Of a stretch of 48,997 bases of DNA, positions 1-8,925 are shown in pieces (the stretch's first letter is position 1; each line of letters opens with the position of its first letter). The notes beneath the pieces were generated by a model that saw only the letters and a list, made by a program, of their open reading frames with translations, searched no databases and was not told the origin of the DNA. Source of the stretch: Luteolibacter sp. (lineage in GTDB: Bacteria; Verrucomicrobiota; Verrucomicrobiia; Verrucomicrobiales; Akkermansiaceae); assembly GCA_030696085.1 (NCBI GenBank), contig JAUYNL010000009.1:1-48997 (forward strand), given 5' to 3'. Both the position numbers and the translations under genes were made by a program.

Positions 1-56
1 GTCAGGCCTACGTAGTAGCGATCCGGTTCGACCATGCTTCGAAGGAGATAGACGTA

Positions 57-1007
57 GTGGAAACTCATGGCTTGCTCCGGCGTAGCATGCCCGGCCCGCC
101 TTGCGAATCGCAATTTCGAAGCGAAACCCCGCACCGGAGAAAACACCTGCAACGTCGCGAAGCCGAGCCGGTGGTGCTCTCGAAGGAGGAAACGCATCGG
201 GTTTTCGCGAAGCTGGAATCGCCGGATGGTCGCTATGAGCTTGCGGCAAGGCTCCAGTATGGTGCGGGATTGCGGCTGACAGAGTTGGTGAGGCTGCGGA
301 TCAAAGACGTGGATCTTGGGCGCGGGACGGTGACGGTGCGATGTGGCAAGGGGGATAAGGATCGGGTGACGGTGCTGCCGCGGAGTCTGCGGGAGGATTT
401 GGCGAAGCAGGTGGAACGGGCACGGGAAATCTGGCGGGGGGATCGGGATGCGGGGCTTGCCGGCGTTTGGCTGCCGGGGGCGCTGGCCCGGAAGCTCAGG
501 CGGGCGGCGGAGAGTTTCGAGTGGTCTTGGTTGTTTCCTGCGCGGCAGGTATCAGTCGACCCGGAAACGGGGATCGCACGGCGACATCATCTGCATGGCA
601 AGGTTTACAACGAGGCGATCCAACGCGCGGCAGCGGCGGCGGGAATTGAGAAGCAGGTGACGAGTCATGCGCTGAGGCATTCCTTTGCTACGCATTTGCT
701 GGAGGGAGGCACGGACTTGCGGACCATCCAGGATCTGCTGGGACATGAGGATCCGGCTTCGCAAGGCTACGCCGGGACGAGCATCACCACAACGGAGATC
801 TATCTACATGTGGCGACCGGGGTGAACGGACTTGGGGTGGTGAGTCCGCTGGATGTGGCGGGAGCGTGGGAAGGCTCTTCAAAATCAACCATCAACCATC
901 AGCCAACGGTGTCCATCCATCGTCAATCAAGCGGGAGCAGTTCCGGCGGCGTGGGGAGCGGTGGATGGGGGCAGTGCCGTTTCCTCCTCATGCGAGAGGA
1001 TTTCTAG
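57..1007 (+). CDS. Integron-type tyrosine recombinase (IntI-like), N-terminally incomplete
   Basis: A site-specific tyrosine recombinase that would cut and join DNA through a 3'-phosphotyrosine. Catalytic residues are visible: R73 in GLRLTEL, a lysine in CGKGDKDR, H204 and R207 in HALRHSF, H230 in LLGH and Y249 in EIYLHV. Residues about 135-180, with WSWLFPA and RRHHLH, match the extra segment that separates integron integrases from XerC/XerD. The usual ~90-aa SAM-like N-terminal domain is missing. The frame is open to the left edge, so the gene may begin outside the window; GTG 57 is chosen because GAAGGAG lies 9 nt upstream. About ten extra residues ([10 protein letters not shown]) separate H230 from the nucleophile. 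The last ~50 residues after VVSPLD look like read-through, and the 3' end overlaps the convergent KH gene. It may be inactive. No attI or attC site is visible. Confidence 0.72.
   Translation: METHGLLRRSMPGPPCESQFRSETPHRRKHLQRREAEPVVLSKEETHRVFAKLESPDGRYELAARLQYGAGLRLTELVRLRIKDVDLGRGTVTVRCGKGDKDRVTVLPRSLREDLAKQVERAREIWRGDRDAGLAGVWLPGALARKLRRAAESFEWSWLFPARQVSVDPETGIARRHHLHGKVYNEAIQRAAAAAGIEKQVTSHALRHSFATHLLEGGTDLRTIQDLLGHEDPASQGYAGTSITTTEIYLHVATGVNGLGVVSPLDVAGAWEGSSKSTINHQPTVSIHRQSSGSSSGGVGSGGWGQCRFLLMREDF
753..782 (+). repeat. In-frame 30-bp insertion in the recombinase
   Basis: Relative to the usual GHED-(x)-TTEIY spacing of the family, these ten codons are extra and keep the frame. Their core, CTTCGCAAGGCTACGCC, resembles from memory a GC-rich dispersed repeat common in Verrucomicrobiota genomes. 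No second copy was found in this window, so the repeat identity is an inference. Confidence 0.4.
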
Positions 1008-1574
1008 CAGAACCAGCACCCCATGCAGGCCGGCGGCCGCCTTCAGCAGGCTGCGGATCGCGGATGCGGTGTGTCCTTGCATGCCGATGAGCATCGCCAC
1101 ATCCCGTTTCACCAGAACCAGTCTGAATCGCAAGACGTTGGGTGCGATTTCCAGGACCTTCACCTGCGCGTGGCCCGGTTCATCGATCAGGTTCGCCACC
1201 ACGTATTGAAGAAAATCCTTCAAGCGCACGATGAGCGCCTGCATTTCCTCCGCAGTGAGGTGTGGCTCCGGCATCCCGTGCTTGTTTTCATCCCGCAACG
1301 AGCTTCTGAAGTCCCACTCCATGACCTTGTAGTGGGCGGTCCGTTTGAGCAGGCCGACGAGGTCCACCTCCTGGTTGGCCAAGCGGTTCATCGCGGGCAG
1401 GGCGTTTCTGAAATCCCAGTCCATCACCCGGCGGTTTCCCAATCGCTTCAGGGAGCGGGCGATTTCAAAGTCCTTGATATCCTTGTTCAGGAGTTCGATG
1501 AAATCCAAGTCCGAGACTTGCATTTCTCCGATCTGCTTGATGGACCTGGCAAGTTTGGAGACAGGTTTCGCCAT
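927..1574 (-). CDS. KH-domain RNA-binding protein with N-terminal WDF repeats
   Basis: A 215-aa protein. The C-terminal half (about 115-200) is a KhpA/YlqC-type KH domain: [12 protein letters not shown] opens it and [15 protein letters not shown] carries the GxxG loop that contacts single-stranded RNA. The N-terminal half is unusual. It has three related segments around [24 protein letters not shown] and [12 protein letters not shown], spaced about 35-40 residues apart, which I do not recognise as a known family. The start is set at ATG 1574 because the frame upstream overlaps the histidine-kinase gene and looks non-coding. The end overlaps the recombinase tail by about 80 nt. KH proteins of this type bind RNA and are linked to cell division or ribosome function in other bacteria; the role here is unknown. 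Confidence 0.75.
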   Translation of the reverse strand: MAKPVSKLARSIKQIGEMQVSDLDFIELLNKDIKDFEIARSLKRLGNRRVMDWDFRNALPAMNRLANQEVDLVGLLKRTAHYKVMEWDFRSSLRDENKHGMPEPHLTAEEMQALIVRLKDFLQYVVANLIDEPGHAQVKVLEIAPNVLRFRLVLVKRDVAMLIGMQGHTASAIRSLLKAAAGLHGVLVLLEILSHEEETALPPSTAPHAAGTAPA

Positions 1575-1754
1575 GGAGTTTCCCGGGTTGTATATCCAAT
1601 CATTCAAGGCCTGGTGCGGCCCGGAGTCTTCACTTCGGCAGAGTGCCTGAGACGCAGCCGCTTGGCAAGCGTATCGGTGTGGGGATGTGCCCTGTGATTT
1701 GAAATGCGGGCTTGCCGGGCCGGGTCTTATCCGGTTGAGAGGGGCATTGCTTTC

Positions 1755-3125
1755 ATGACATGCGCCACGGGAAATACGGTTCGCAGCAAGCGCCCAACCA
1801 GTCTGACGTTCTGGATGACATCGAGCGTGGCGGTTTTCGTGCTGCTGGGCTCGCTCGCACTGGTCGTGGTTTTCGAGCGGCATCTCGACCGCGAGGAGCG
1901 GCGCTCGTTCGAGGGCATTGCACGGACGAATGCCGACTTTTTGGAACACACGCATCTGCCGCATAGCGCGAAGATGGCGGAGCAACTGGGTGAAATCATC
2001 GGGTCGAGGGTGTTTTTCTGGCAGGTCCGGAGCGGCCGGGTGATCGGCAGGAAAGGCGACCGCTTGGATGAAGCGGCGTTCCGAATGGCTTTCGATGGCA
2101 AGGCGCATTCCATGCCGGACGGCGAGTGGATGGTCGGCTTCCCGGGGAGTGATGAAAGCAAGGTGATCTTCCTTCGCCCGGCATCGTTCCGGGTGCTGGC
2201 GATGGAGCGGGCCGAGACATGGCTGGCGCTGGGGGTGTTCTGGGGGTTTTCCCTCGCGCTGGGCGGATGGCTGGCACGGCGGGTGACGCGGCCGCTGCGG
2301 AGTCTGGCGGAGTCGCTGCCGCTGGTGGGCACGGATCAGGCATTGCCGCAGTTGCCTGTCACGCGCCGTGATGAAATCGGCCAGCTTGCGCAAACCCTGG
2401 TGCGCACGCACGGGAGTCTGCGCGACGAACGCCAGCGCCGCCGGGCGGCCGAGCGCCATGCGCTGTTAGGCAGGATGGCCGCCAGCCTGGCCCATGAGGT
2501 GCGCAATCCGGTGGCGGCGATCCGCCTGCACGCCCAGTTACTGGATCAGGCCAATCCCGCAGAGGCCGCCATTTCGCGCAGCCTGATCGAGAGCGAGGCG
2601 GAACGCATCGAGGGATTGGTGGGCCAGTGGATGAGCCATGCGAAACCCGCGCCGCCCAAGCCCACGGAAGTGGATGTGCGCGAGTCGGTCCGCCAGGCCG
2701 TGCGGCTGATAGAGCCGCAGGCGCGCCACGCCGGAGTGCTGCTGGAAATGATGATCGACGCCGATGCCGGTCCGCTGGTGATAGCGGCGGACGGCCACCA
2801 GATGCGGCAGGTTTTGGGGAACCTGCTGCGGAATGCGGTGCAGGCGATGCCCTCCGGCGGCCATGTCATCGTCCGTGTTCAGGATGCCGGATCGTGCGTG
2901 GAGGTGCACGTGGAGGACGAAGGCAGGGGTTTCAGCGCGGCGGCGATGGACCGGCTGGGCGAGCCATTTTACTCGGAAAAAGAAGGTGGCATGGGCCTCG
3001 GTCTGGTGGTTGCGAAGGACATCTGCGAGGCGCACGGCGGCGGACTGGTGGTTGAAAATCGCGCTTGCGGCGGAGCCCGGGTTCGCGCGGACTTCGCCAA
3101 AGCCGCATTTTCCATCCACACATGA
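1755..3125 (+). CDS. Membrane sensor histidine kinase
   Basis: An inner-membrane histidine kinase of 456 aa. Order: TM1 about residues 17-40, a ~90-residue extracytoplasmic sensor, TM2 (TWLALGVFWGFSLALGGWLA), HAMP starting RRVTRPLRSL, HisKA with phospho-acceptor H in LAHEVRNPVAAI, then HATPase with N-box NLLRNAVQAM and G-boxes EDEGRGF and GMGLGL. The N/G-box pattern and the HEVRNP site are the NtrB/ZraS type, which fits the NtrC-like partner immediately downstream. ATG 1755 is preferred over the longer frame because GAGAGGGG lies about 10 nt upstream. Its stop overlaps the regulator start as ATGA, indicating translational coupling. The signal sensed is unknown; adjacency to a TonB receptor suggests an outer-membrane substrate or metal. 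Confidence 0.9.
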   Translation: MTCATGNTVRSKRPTSLTFWMTSSVAVFVLLGSLALVVVFERHLDREERRSFEGIARTNADFLEHTHLPHSAKMAEQLGEIIGSRVFFWQVRSGRVIGRKGDRLDEAAFRMAFDGKAHSMPDGEWMVGFPGSDESKVIFLRPASFRVLAMERAETWLALGVFWGFSLALGGWLARRVTRPLRSLAESLPLVGTDQALPQLPVTRRDEIGQLAQTLVRTHGSLRDERQRRRAAERHALLGRMAASLAHEVRNPVAAIRLHAQLLDQANPAEAAISRSLIESEAERIEGLVGQWMSHAKPAPPKPTEVDVRESVRQAVRLIEPQARHAGVLLEMMIDADAGPLVIAADGHQMRQVLGNLLRNAVQAMPSGGHVIVRVQDAGSCVEVHVEDEGRGFSAAAMDRLGEPFYSEKEGGMGLGLVVAKDICEAHGGGLVVENRACGGARVRADFAKAAFSIHT

Positions 3126-4426
3126 CCGCACGCCCCATACTCATCATTGAAGACGAGCACGCGCTTGGCACCGCGCTGTCATTTTTGGTGCGCCGGATGG
3201 GCCATTTACCGACCTTGGTCGCATCCGCCACGGCGGGCTTGAACGCGCTTGGGAAGAATTCCTTCGCGGCGGTGGTGCTCGATATCGGGCTGCCGGACAT
3301 GAGCGGGTTGGAGGTTCTGGAGCGCTTGCGCCGAAGCGGAAACTTGCTTCCGGTGCTGGTGATTACCGCCCATGCCACGCTGGATCACGCGATTCACTCA
3401 CAGAAGTCCGGAGCCAGCGGTTATCTGACAAAACCCCTGGATTTACGTCAATTCGAGCAGGCCCTGGGCGCGATGCTGGCTCCCGGGCTTCACGTTGAGG
3501 AACCGCTGCCGGCAAGCAGCCCGGTCACTTTGATCGGTGCCGCGCCGTGCCTGCGGGAAACCTTTCTCGGCATCGCCCGGGCCTGTGCCGGGGATTTTCC
3601 GGCCTTGATCACCGGGCCGAGCGGGGCGGGTAAAAGCCTGACGGCGGCGGTGATTCACGCTCACAGTCGGCAGTCCGGCGAGGCCATGGATGTGCTGGTT
3701 TGTTCGTGTGTGAAGGACGCCATGGAGTTCGAGCGACCGGGCGGCGGGACGCTGGTCCTGGATGAAGTGACGGAGCTGGCCGCAGACCTTCAGGCCCGCC
3801 TGGCAGCCTGGTTGGCGGGTCCTCCCAGTGGTCACGCGCGGGTGCTGGCGACCATCGCCCGCGATCCCCGCGAGGCCGTGCGTGACGGTGCCTTGCGCGA
3901 GGATTTATACTACGCTCTGAGCACGCTGACCATCCCGCTGCCGCCTTTGTGCGAGCGGAGCGGCGATATTCCGGCTCTCAGCATGTTTTTCGCGGGCCTG
4001 CGCGGTGACTCGTCCGCGCCTCAGTTCACGCCGCCGGTATTGGCGGCCTTGCAGGCCTATCCTTGGCCGGGAAACGTGCGGGAATTGCGCCATGTGGTGG
4101 ACTACGCCGCGACCATGAGCGGAGGCGGCCCGATTTTTCTGGGGCATCTGCCAGCGCATGTCGCCGCGGTTTCTGGAAACGGCGATGCCGCGCCCGGCGA
4201 GCTGGAGGCGGTGATCGCCCGCTGGCTGGATGCCGGATTGGCCCTGCCGGAAGGGCAGCGCCCGGATTATGAAGGCTTCCTGGAACAGATTGAAACCGTG
4301 ATGACGCGTCATTTGTTAGAGCGGCATGACCAGAAACCGACCCGCCTGGCCGCAGCCCTGCGCATCCACCGTGCGACCCTGCGGCAAAAACTGCGCCGTT
4401 TCGGATTGCAGCGGGATGAATCCTGA
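3122..4426 (+). CDS. NtrC-family response regulator lacking the GAFTGA loop
   Basis: A 434-aa regulator in three parts. The receiver domain (1-120) has acidic pair E10-D11, phospho-acceptor D54 in VVLDIGLPD, T in VITAHAT and K in YLTKPLD. The AAA+ domain (about 140-350) has Walker A GPSGAGKS, Walker B GGTLVLDE and the arginine region LREDLYYAL. A Fis-type helix-turn-helix closes it (RLAAALRIHRATLRQKLRRF). The segment that should hold GAFTGA, which contacts sigma-54, is shortened to DVLVCSCVKDAMEFERPGG and the motif is absent. Family members without it (HupR, Rhodobacter NtrC, TyrR) do not activate sigma-54 polymerase. It starts inside the kinase stop codon (ATGA), so the two form a coupled pair. 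Likely targets are its own operon or the adjacent TonB receptor. Confidence 0.88.
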   Translation: MTARPILIIEDEHALGTALSFLVRRMGHLPTLVASATAGLNALGKNSFAAVVLDIGLPDMSGLEVLERLRRSGNLLPVLVITAHATLDHAIHSQKSGASGYLTKPLDLRQFEQALGAMLAPGLHVEEPLPASSPVTLIGAAPCLRETFLGIARACAGDFPALITGPSGAGKSLTAAVIHAHSRQSGEAMDVLVCSCVKDAMEFERPGGGTLVLDEVTELAADLQARLAAWLAGPPSGHARVLATIARDPREAVRDGALREDLYYALSTLTIPLPPLCERSGDIPALSMFFAGLRGDSSAPQFTPPVLAALQAYPWPGNVRELRHVVDYAATMSGGGPIFLGHLPAHVAAVSGNGDAAPGELEAVIARWLDAGLALPEGQRPDYEGFLEQIETVMTRHLLERHDQKPTRLAAALRIHRATLRQKLRRFGLQRDES

Positions 4427-4554
4427 ACGGTCAAAATCACTCCATGATCCCGCAGCATCGGGCAAATCCTGTCCGCTCCCCTTCGTTGACGCGTATCGGC
4501 CGCCCATGCGATTCAGAGGACGTGCGAGCGCCACCCCGATCATCGACGGTACCC

Positions 4555-6675
4555 ATGAGCCACATCAGCCCGATCATTCTTCTTCTGCTGACTGCCACGC
4601 CCGTCTTCTGCCAGAATTTCCTCGATCCCTTGTTCGTCACCGCTTCCCGCTCCGAACAAAAGGGCAGCGAGACGGCCTATTCCACGGCCTACATCGATGA
4701 GGATTTCATCCGTGAAAACACCCGGCGCACCCTGCCCGAGGCGCTGCAATACACGCCGGGCGTGCTCGTGCAGAAAACCACGCACGGCCATGGTTCTCCC
4801 TACATTCGCGGATTCACCGGCCGTCAGAACCTCCTGTTAGTGGATGGCGTGCGCCTCAACAACTCCACACTGCGCTCCGGCCCCGTCCAATATTGGAACA
4901 CCGTCGATGCCTTCTCGATCAATCACCTTGAGTTGACCAAAAGCCAGGGCTCGGTACTATATGGTTCCGATGCCATCGGCGGCACGCTCAATGGTTTCAC
5001 CAAATCGTCCGACTTCCGGGCCAGGACCGAGGACGAGGTCTATCTCGGTGGCTCGGCATATTATGAATACCGCTCGAACGGCCAGGGCAGCCACCTCGGG
5101 CGCTTGGAAACGGAAACCGGTGTGGGTGGGAAATTCGGCGTCTGGCTCGGACTTTCCGCCAAGGACTTCGGTGATATCGAAGACTCCGCGGTCGGTCGCA
5201 TGAAGGGCACCAGCTATCCCGAACAGGATCTCGATTTCCGCGCCGACTGGGCGGTGACCCCGGACTCCACCATCACCCTGGCCCACCAGTATGTGAACCA
5301 GGATGATATATCCCGCTGGCATCGTAGCGCGGGCAATCCCGGGTGGATCCATGATGAGCATGAAACGGCCGCAGGCTCGTGGAAAGACAACACTTACGAT
5401 CAGGAACGTTCGCTGACCTATCTCCGCTATGCCGGGGATAACACGCGGGCGAACGCTCCGATCCAACGATGGGGAGCCACTCTTTCCTATCAGACTTCGG
5501 CGGATTCGGAATATCAGGACCGCACGGGCGATCCGAATGCCGGCGGTCGGCCGATCCGCAGATCCAACATTGATCTGGAAACCTACGGCGTGGATCTCAG
5601 CCTGGAATCCGCGGCCGGTCCGGGCTCCTTCGTCTATGGCTTGGATTACTACCGCGACGAGGTGGATTCCTCGGGCTATCAGGTCAACGCGGCAGGCACG
5701 AATTTCCGCGAAAGCCTGCCCGTGGCCGATGATTCGAGTTATGATCTCTTCGGCGCTTTCGCCCAATACACATGGAAACCCGTCGAACAGTGGGAAATCA
5801 CCGCCGGCACCCGATACACCCATGCGGAGGCATCGCTCGGACGTTTCATCGATTCCACCGGAGCCCCGCAAACCAACGTGTCCGATGATTGGGACTCGGT
5901 TGTCGGATCGATCCGCGGCCTTTACCGCATCAACACCTGCTGGAGCCTCTTTGCTGGCATCTCGCAGTCCTTCCGCGCACCGAACCTGGATGATCTAACG
6001 GGAAATATGACCACCAGGGCCGGATCCGACTCGCTCGGGTCCACCGACGTCGATTCCGAGAAATACCTCACTTACGAAATCGGAACGCGCCACTCGACGG
6101 ACACCACTTCCCTTCAGGCCTCCGTGTTCTATACGGATGCGAAGGACATGATCACTTCCGTGGCGAGCGCGGAGAACAGCACGACCTTCGTCACCACCAA
6201 TGCCTCGGATGCCTATGTGTATGGGATCGAACTGGAAGGCGCATGGCGTTTCCACCCGCAATGGACGCTTTCCGGATTCGCCGCGTGGCAGGATGGACGC
6301 ACCGAAAGCCCGGATTATCTCGATGGGCCGGTGGACGGCAGCAAGCCGATGAGCCGCCAGCTTCCGCTCACCGGATCGCTGGCCCTGCGCTGGACGGATT
6401 CCTCGGAAAAATTCTGGATCGAGGGCCGCCTGCTCGCCGCCGCCACGGAGGACCGCGTCACCGCGCAGGACCAAGATGCGGACAAACAGCGCATCCCGAC
6501 CCACGGCACGCCAGGCTACATCGTCGCCTCGCTGCATGCCGGTTGGCAGGTCAACGATCACTTCGATCTCACCTGCGGCATCGAAAACCTCATGGACGAG
6601 GACTACCGCAACCACGGCTCCGGTCAGAACGAACCGGGCCTCTCCGGGATTATCGGCGCAAGGGTTTCGTGGTGA
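4555..6675 (+). CDS. TonB-dependent outer-membrane receptor
   Basis: A 706-aa outer-membrane active transporter. A signal peptide (MSHISPIILLLLTATPVFC) precedes DPLFVTASRSEQ, a TonB-box-like start. The plug domain (about 35-140) shows LPEALQYTPGV, YIRGFTGRQNLLLVDGVRLN and GSVLYGSDAIGG. A ~22-strand barrel follows with the usual blocks YEIGTRH and LTCGIENLMDEDYRNHGSG, ending in the aromatic residue W. ATG 4555 is chosen because it begins the signal peptide; the 37 codons upstream look non-coding. No SusD-like partner is present, so a Bacteroidetes-type SusCD system is not supported. The substrate cannot be read from sequence; siderophore, cobalamin, metal or oligosaccharide uptake are all possible. 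The upstream two-component pair and downstream secreted enzymes suggest a regulated uptake locus. Confidence 0.9.
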   Translation: MSHISPIILLLLTATPVFCQNFLDPLFVTASRSEQKGSETAYSTAYIDEDFIRENTRRTLPEALQYTPGVLVQKTTHGHGSPYIRGFTGRQNLLLVDGVRLNNSTLRSGPVQYWNTVDAFSINHLELTKSQGSVLYGSDAIGGTLNGFTKSSDFRARTEDEVYLGGSAYYEYRSNGQGSHLGRLETETGVGGKFGVWLGLSAKDFGDIEDSAVGRMKGTSYPEQDLDFRADWAVTPDSTITLAHQYVNQDDISRWHRSAGNPGWIHDEHETAAGSWKDNTYDQERSLTYLRYAGDNTRANAPIQRWGATLSYQTSADSEYQDRTGDPNAGGRPIRRSNIDLETYGVDLSLESAAGPGSFVYGLDYYRDEVDSSGYQVNAAGTNFRESLPVADDSSYDLFGAFAQYTWKPVEQWEITAGTRYTHAEASLGRFIDSTGAPQTNVSDDWDSVVGSIRGLYRINTCWSLFAGISQSFRAPNLDDLTGNMTTRAGSDSLGSTDVDSEKYLTYEIGTRHSTDTTSLQASVFYTDAKDMITSVASAENSTTFVTTNASDAYVYGIELEGAWRFHPQWTLSGFAAWQDGRTESPDYLDGPVDGSKPMSRQLPLTGSLALRWTDSSEKFWIEGRLLAAATEDRVTAQDQDADKQRIPTHGTPGYIVASLHAGWQVNDHFDLTCGIENLMDEDYRNHGSGQNEPGLSGIIGARVSW

Positions 6676-6753
6676 ACCGGGTGCGGACGCCGTGCCTAAC
6701 CGCTTGGATCACAGCTTGAAATGAATCCCGGCCAATTGTAATGGAACTCAATC

Positions 6754-8763
6754 ATGCACTTTGGCTGCAAAACAAATGGCCGTGCTCTGCCCGTGGCTTT
6801 TCTGGGCATCGCCGCCCTCTTGCCAGTGCCGGCCGCGCGGGCGACCGAACTCGCAAGTCCTTCAGCGGCAGCGGTAAATGCCTCCATTTCCGCCCCGTTC
6901 ATTCGGTTTCATCGAAATATCTCCGGTGGTGCCCACACCAACGGAGCCTGGAACGGAGGGGCCTCGATCACGCTCGCAGTGGCCAGCCACGCGGGAAATA
7001 CGGCCGCTGACTCGCGCCTGCTCGGCCAAATCCGCTACACGCTCATCGCCGGAAATGAACCGACGTCCAATGGCGGCTACCCGGCCCAGCACGAAAAGCA
7101 GGTCACCGCGATGTTCGTCATCGTGAAAAACACGCCCCATATCTGGAGCCAGCTCAGCGCCACGGAAAAAACCAGGATCGACCTGATCATGAAGGCCACC
7201 TTCATCGCCAGCGTCTTCACCACCGGCGACAACAACCCCTACATCAAGGCGGGCACCCAGCAGTATGCGCTGGATGGCGACAGCAACCTGAACCGCGATT
7301 GGAATCCAAACTACCGCGAGGGAATGATCGGCGGCGTGCTCGTCGGTGTGGCGTATTTCGGGGGGGGCTCCGCCGCCAACGCGTTTCTCACCAGCTACAG
7401 CCACTCCCAGTTCGTCGCGGACCTCACCGCGAACAATCTCCCTAACATCCATGAGACATTCAACTGGAAGGCGGCGAATCCCTCGTCGTCGGCCCCCTCG
7501 GGAAGCGTCATCGATCCCGCCGTGAGAACCTACCGCTATTATGGATATGCGCTCGCCGATTTCATGCACATCTATGAGGAGCTGGCGAACGACACTTATC
7601 AGGGAACCGTCAACGCCGGCCTCAACAACGGCGCGGGCATCAATGGCGCCGGGAAAATCGTTTCAGGAGCGGCCACCCTCCCCAATCCCGGCGCACTGGG
7701 CATGCTCAAGGAATTCGAAACGGGCGATGGCGGCGGCCCCCGCAGTTCCCTGCTTTATGCCTATGACGGCTACCGGCCCCACATGAGCAACCAGCTCGCC
7801 CTCATCGTCTCCGGACTTTGGCCGAAAGGCAGCGCCATCACCCATGCCGCCGTGGCCAGACAGAAAATCGGCAACATTGACTTGTGGTACAAGGCGGAGA
7901 AAGGATACATCGGCTATTCAAAAGGCGTGAGCGAGGGCGAGGCCAGCTACGCCACCAGCGGCACCAACTATGGCTTCGTGTACAACCGCTCCTTGTGGGA
8001 GGAGGTCCTGAAACCCTATCATGACGGTGCCGATCCGGATCCGGGCTTCGCCGTCGGTTCGCGGATTGAAACAGGCTCCTCCGCCCAAGTGCATATATCA
8101 GCATCCGCGGCGGCGCTGCTCAACGGCCTGCTCCCGGCAGGTTCCTGCGGGACGATTCTTGAAGGGCCGGTCACCGCAGGGGGCATCATTTGGTGGCGTG
8201 CGGTTTTCGACGTCGGCGCGATCGGCTGGATCCGCACGGAGGATTTCACGGCGGCTCCCGCAGCCGAATCATTCACCGCCACCGCAGGCAGCGCATGGCG
8301 CAATCTCGCGCTGAGTCCGCAAACCGGGACTTTTGTCATCTCGTTCAACATGAGCTGCGGCGCCACAGGAATGGATGGCGTGGCCGGATTGTCCGCCACC
8401 AGCGCATCAGCCTACAGCGATCTTGCCGTGGCCCTGCGTTTCGCCACGACCGGAGTGATCGATGCCCGGAACGGAGGTTCCTATCAGGCGGCCGGCGTTC
8501 TGAATTACGCCGCCGGCGTCATCTATCGCGTGATGCTCACCGTGAACCCGGGCTACCGCACCTACTCCGCCACCGTCACGCCCGCCGGCGGCTCGCCGGT
8601 CGTGATTGCCAGCAGTTATGCCTTTCGCACCGAGCAGGCATCGGTGGCATCCCTGGCCAACCTTGCCGCGCTTGCGAACGGCGGATCCCTAACCGTTTCC
8701 GGAATTCGATTCGGCGCTCAAGGCGGCCCTCCATCCACTCCCACGGGAGTCCACAAGGACTGA
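6754..8763 (+). CDS. Secreted protein of unknown function with SH3-like domain
   Basis: A 669-aa exported protein with signal peptide MHFGCKTNGRALPVAFLGIA..ARA. Residues about 35-425 form one large domain rich in paired helices and aromatic residues (NLNRDWNPNYREGMIGG, YRYYGYALADFMHIYEEL, LLYAYDGYRPHMSNQLALI). It is compatible with an alpha/alpha-toroid polysaccharide lyase or related fold, but I cannot assign a family. Residues about 430-500 resemble a bacterial SH3 domain (VGSRIETGSSAQVH..GIIWWRAVF..GWIRTEDF). The last ~160 residues look like a beta-sandwich. It lies 78 nt downstream of the TonB receptor on the same strand and may share its transcript. A polysaccharide- or peptidoglycan-acting enzyme is the best guess, with low certainty. 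Confidence 0.6.
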   Translation: MHFGCKTNGRALPVAFLGIAALLPVPAARATELASPSAAAVNASISAPFIRFHRNISGGAHTNGAWNGGASITLAVASHAGNTAADSRLLGQIRYTLIAGNEPTSNGGYPAQHEKQVTAMFVIVKNTPHIWSQLSATEKTRIDLIMKATFIASVFTTGDNNPYIKAGTQQYALDGDSNLNRDWNPNYREGMIGGVLVGVAYFGGGSAANAFLTSYSHSQFVADLTANNLPNIHETFNWKAANPSSSAPSGSVIDPAVRTYRYYGYALADFMHIYEELANDTYQGTVNAGLNNGAGINGAGKIVSGAATLPNPGALGMLKEFETGDGGGPRSSLLYAYDGYRPHMSNQLALIVSGLWPKGSAITHAAVARQKIGNIDLWYKAEKGYIGYSKGVSEGEASYATSGTNYGFVYNRSLWEEVLKPYHDGADPDPGFAVGSRIETGSSAQVHISASAAALLNGLLPAGSCGTILEGPVTAGGIIWWRAVFDVGAIGWIRTEDFTAAPAAESFTATAGSAWRNLALSPQTGTFVISFNMSCGATGMDGVAGLSATSASAYSDLAVALRFATTGVIDARNGGSYQAAGVLNYAAGVIYRVMLTVNPGYRTYSATVTPAGGSPVVIASSYAFRTEQASVASLANLAALANGGSLTVSGIRFGAQGGPPSTPTGVHKD

Positions 8764-8768
8764 ATCGC

Positions 8769-8902
8769 TCACGCGAACAGGCTGCTGCGGAACAAGGTGC
8801 GCCGGTTTTTCGCGTCCCGGCAGCCGAAGACGGATTTCCATTCCCACGCCATCCGTGGGTTCTTGCGGGCCTCGGAGAGGGTGCGGTGGCGTGCAATGTG
8901 AG
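8769..8902 (-). pseudogene. Possible 3' end of a lost gene, family unknown
   Basis: On the minus strand an open frame ends at TGA 8769-8771 and reads like genuine protein: LSEARKNPRMAWEWKSVFG, then CRDAKNRRTLFRSSLFA. No start codon or domain is present; upstream the frame runs into the end of the glycoside hydrolase gene. It is interpreted as a C-terminal stump left after deletion. The family was not recognised. Confidence 0.3.
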
Positions 8903-8925
8903 CGACACGCGGTGCATGGCGGGAG

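Noticed and set aside
1575..2459. Long N-terminal extension of the KH gene frame
   Set aside because: It runs antisense through the histidine kinase and has Arg/Pro/His-rich composition without homology; the KH protein starts well at ATG 1574.
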